Source: Chaetoderma sp. LZ-2023a (taxonomy: Eukaryota; Mollusca; Caudofoveata; Chaetodermatida; Chaetodermatidae). Taken from it: 64,000 nucleotides of DNA. The position numbers and the translations under genes were made by a program. Positions 61,080 to 64,000 of the stretch are shown in pieces (the stretch's first letter is position 1; each line of letters opens with the position of its first letter). Where the stretch lies: NCBI GenBank assembly GCA_034401795.1, contig CM067369.1, forward strand, positions 186,796,742 through 186,860,741. Reading direction: 5' to 3'. Below the pieces are notes generated by a model. The model did no database searches. It saw only the letters and a list, made by a program, of their open reading frames with translations, and was not told where the DNA came from.

Positions 61080-62219
61080 GATTCCAGGCAAATTAATTTC
61101 CAAATTTTCAACTGAATATGCCTCGCATAATAAAGAATTTGTCATTGTTTTGCTCTGTGAGTGTTAAAGTGTTAATGTACTAGGTAAAGGAGGATTCCAG
61201 TTTATCCGTCAATCATATGACGTCTAGGATGATGCCATAAGCAATTCACCTTTCCAGAGTATCCATCTCTCAATCTAACGTCATATAATGTCATAATCAG
61301 CTAAGTGGCGTGTAGGATGACGTCATAATCATTACACCATAGATGATTCTATTTGGCCCGTCTTTAACTCTTAATAGTCTGACACGTTGTACGAATTGTA
61401 TTTCTACTTCGAATAATACTTACCAGATGTACTATTATGATAATGTCTATTAGCTAGTCTAGCTCAAAATAAACAATTAAAACTCCGCACTCTCCTGGTC
61501 CTGCCCATACTGTGTCCGGGAATAGCATAGCCGCAGGTACCGAATCAATTCCCAATCACAGTCAGATTCGTCTATTTTGCGCTCTTGGAAAGTCGCATGT
61601 TTTGTTAGCTCAAAATTGTGCAATTTTAAGCGGATTTAAGCATGTTATTCGTGAATCATCGTTGGCTTCTTGGAGGAAAAAGGAAAATCATCACGGGGGC
61701 AGGTTGTATCAATCTAGAATTTATACATTCGTGCCATAATGACTGTTTGAAATTTCCTTAAATTGGCACATTATTCTAAAATGGTAGCCATTGTTGGAGT
61801 CGCTCTGTACCCGTTAACTCTTTAGTTTTAATCCGGGTACTGGGTTAATTTCTCTTGCGACTCGGTTCCTTCCAAGATGAATGCGCCCTTAGCCAAGATG
61901 GCAGCACCCATGATTAATATTTCGCTTGGCTTGGCGTGTCTATGCACTCTGTTTTACACTGATTTTAGCTCTCGCTTCATTGTCGAGGGTGTTTGTAGCG
62001 ATCAGCATTTATTTCTTGGCTGTTTTAACGTTAGTTAACTTCCAAGTTGTCTTTTGACTCAAAAAGTTTGAAATATTTCCTGCCTAAAGGCTTGATTATC
62101 ATTAATTTAAAAGAAAGCTAATGTTTCTAAGTAATTCTATTTTACAATCAAGTCAATTGTGCGTATTGCTCGTCATCGTTTGTCATGTGCAGCGTTTTAA
62201 TTCTTCTCTGTGTTTGCAG
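61080..62219 (+). other. Host intron and 5' region of a third DIRS-like relic
   Basis: 61080-61400 is the remaining half of the hairpin repeat interrupted by copy 6 plus its flank (TGACGTCATAATCA-like blocks). From about 61490 the base composition changes. This part may belong to the relic that follows, but no terminal repeat or first exon was identified. An ATG at 61878 opens a frame of about 50 codons with no recognised feature. Confidence 0.5.
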
Positions 62220-64000
62220 AAAGCCAAAGACCAGGACACATTGTGCCACAAATGCAACAGGTTCATGAAGCACAAGTACTCAGGCCATCATTGTGTGGCT
62301 TGCGCTAAGTGCAAGGTGGGAAGTCCCTGTGATGTGTGCGCCAAGTGGTCGTCGGAAATGGTGGCGGAATTCGATCGTGATCGTCGTGCGCGCTTGGAGA
62401 GGATCGCGAGGGACAAGGCGGCCAAGCTGGATCAGGCGTCGATGAGAGGACTGGAACGTCGTCTGAATGAACGTATGGATTCAGCACTGGGTGTAAGGGA
62501 TGCCCAGTTCAAGGCAATGTTTGAGTCCTTGCAGTCCACGATCCTGACGATGCAAGCTGGTGCAGGGCAACCTTTAGGTGGTCCGGCTAGTTCTGCGGAG
62601 GGATGAGCACCTGTCCCTTCTCTGACCTTGGCTCAAGAGCCGACGGCGGAGGAGGAAGATCTTCTAATGGAAGATGCCGGATATCTCGCTGACGGCTATG
62701 CCTAGTACATCCCAGGGATCTCCCTCGGGATTTGTACGGGTTTGCCAAGCAGGTGGTGATGTCGACGTTCCGTCAGGCATTTTCCACCCGGATTTCGTGC
62801 AACCTGTGTTGTCTGTGAAGCCATGTTTTACGGTTCCTAGCGGAATCCCGGCGGCGTTAGGTGCGGCTCCTCTCGGAATGCCGGCACCTACCGTAGTAAA
62901 AGCGGCTGTGGTCCCGGCTCCCGTGCTGGAGTCGATGGACTGCGGTGAATCCGTGTCCGGCGATCCGTTGGACACTGGTGCTGCTAGTAGTCGGGCTATG
63001 GACATGCCTCATGTTGGCAGAAGTGCCTGCCATAGCTCTCAGCATAGATCGTCAGTGGCCTACTCATCCAAGGGTGAGAAGGAGGATGAAAACGGTAGGC
63101 CTTTGATGGACGAATCCGCTTTCTGCACCGAAGCTGAATGGGTGCAGGTCCTTGGTGGATGTCCGACCATCTCGGGTTGGCATCGGATCTAGGATCTCAG
63201 CGCGATCCGGCGATGGAACGGATGTCAGAGCGAGCGGCTAGCGCTCTGTCAAGTGGCTCTTCGGCCATGCCGACGCTCCCTTTGGACACGCAGACTTCCG
63301 ACATGTTGGAGGTTGCAGCATATTGTCTGGTTCAGCCAGAGTATGCGTTGCCCAAGGCCCCGAAGGGGATAAGGAGTAGGGTCCGTTTTCCTGAGCAGGC
63401 CTACCATCAGTATGCCCGGGTTCCACGGCTTTCCATCGGGGAGCGAGAGGCGCTGAATAGGCCGTTGGCTGGAAAACCTAAGGGGCGTACTCGTCCTTTA
63501 GTTTCCCAAGCCAATAAAGATCTGTTCAATGAGCTGACACTCATTGAAGATGCGGCGAGGGCAGCCATGGCTGCGCTCTCGCACGGATGTACCATCCCTT
63601 GCTGACCTGCGCGGCGGAAGCTGGACAAGTGCCAGAGGCTGCTCCGAGAGTTGTTCGGACACCATGCGCTTGTCCCAAGATTGCTAGACCAGTGTGATCA
63701 CCAGATCATTGGCAGAGCGACAGAGAATGGTTCTCGATTGTGTAGAACCAGGACCTGAGATACGGACTGCGTTATCTTCTGCGCCTTTCATTGGTCCAGG
63801 CTTGTTCGGCAGCTCGGCACGACAAGCCTTATCCAAGGTCGCGTCAATGGTTGCTGAACAGGAAGTAGTCGGCAAGTCGTGGAAGTCGACTAAGAGGACA
63901 CAGCCACTGCAGTCCTATAAACAGCATCGGCACGAGCAGCAGAGGCGGCGCCAAAGATCGCCCTTCTGGCCGTGATGCCTATCGGGAATCCGGATCTCAG
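62121..64000 (+). mobile_element. Third-family DIRS-like element, degraded, cut by the window end
   Basis: Identified by its gag-like region, which shares the zinc-binding opening and the GPGLFG block with copies 2-6 but is strongly diverged. The 5' boundary is uncertain and RT/YR lie beyond the window, so the assignment rests on gag alone. Confidence 0.7.
62220..63975 (+). pseudogene. gag-like pseudogene of a third DIRS-like family
   Basis: Begins after TGTGTTTGCAG, again a phase-0 acceptor just before a zinc-binding segment (CHKC, HHCVACAKC, CDVC). An Arg/Lys-rich helix follows, and the frame stops at TGA 62604-62606. Later parts match the other gags in changing frames: EEEDLLMEDAG near 62660, TEAEWVQVLG near 63130, MLEVAAYCL to VPRLSIGEREALN near 63300-63460, IEDAARAAMAALSH near 63545, and PFIGPGLFG near 63790. 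At least one stop and two or three frameshifts are needed to join them, so it is non-functional. Confidence 0.75.

Noticed and set aside
1-64000. CRISPR arrays, bacterial operons, ribosome binding sites
   Set aside because: The window is clearly eukaryotic with split genes; the repeats are transposon ends and hairpins, not regularly spaced arrays.

Overview
This is eukaryotic, probably molluscan (bivalve-like) genomic DNA. A single host gene on the + strand spans most of the window, and its introns are packed with transposable elements. The organism call is an inference. It rests on split genes with GT-AG introns, an AT-rich repeat-dense background and a repeat that opens with CTCACCTGGCCAGAATGG, a style I associate with bivalve genomes.

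Host gene. Fourteen exons between 2254 and 53871 encode part of a receptor-type protein tyrosine phosphatase (RPTP). Every intron phase matches its neighbour, giving 1497 nt, exactly 499 codons. In order they encode fibronectin III repeats, a membrane-proximal ectodomain with a furin-like RTKR site, one transmembrane helix, a juxtamembrane region, and the first part of a PTP catalytic domain (KNRY, NANYIDGY, AAQGP and WRMVW motifs). The N-terminus and the catalytic HC-X5-R loop lie outside the window.

DIRS elements. Six DIRS-type tyrosine-recombinase retrotransposons sit in the introns, all in the same (sense) orientation as the host gene: 1-1368 (cut by the window edge), 3791-10823, 18387-25402, 31189-39072 (a divergent family split by a Tc1 transposon), 43079-50111 and 54054-61079. 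A seventh, third-family relic occupies about 62.1-64.0 kb. A full copy has inverted terminal repeats, a short 5' exon spliced to a zinc-finger gag-like ORF, an RT-RNase H-methyltransferase-like ORF, an overlapping tyrosine recombinase (YR) ORF, a short 3' intron and an internal complementary region (ICR) that copies the joined ends of the element. The copies at 43079 and 54054 have every ORF open and look competent. The others carry specific lesions: an A-run insertion in RT (3791), a G-run expansion in gag plus a 2-nt deletion in YR (18387), and stops and frameshifts (31189).

Other repeats. An intact Tc1-like DD34E transposon (36476-38136) is nested in the 31189 element. A hAT-like non-autonomous element (39389-39887) has near-perfect 8-bp target duplications. 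The introns also carry two families of hairpin repeats, including a perfect palindrome with 40-bp arms at 25847-25927. A duplicated intronic repeat supplies an empty-site comparison for the 18387 insertion.

The most interesting material is the DIRS architecture, conserved between two divergent families: the spliced gag, the 3' intron, near-ideal splice donors and NRF-1/ETS-like motifs in the terminal repeats, and a structured recombination junction.
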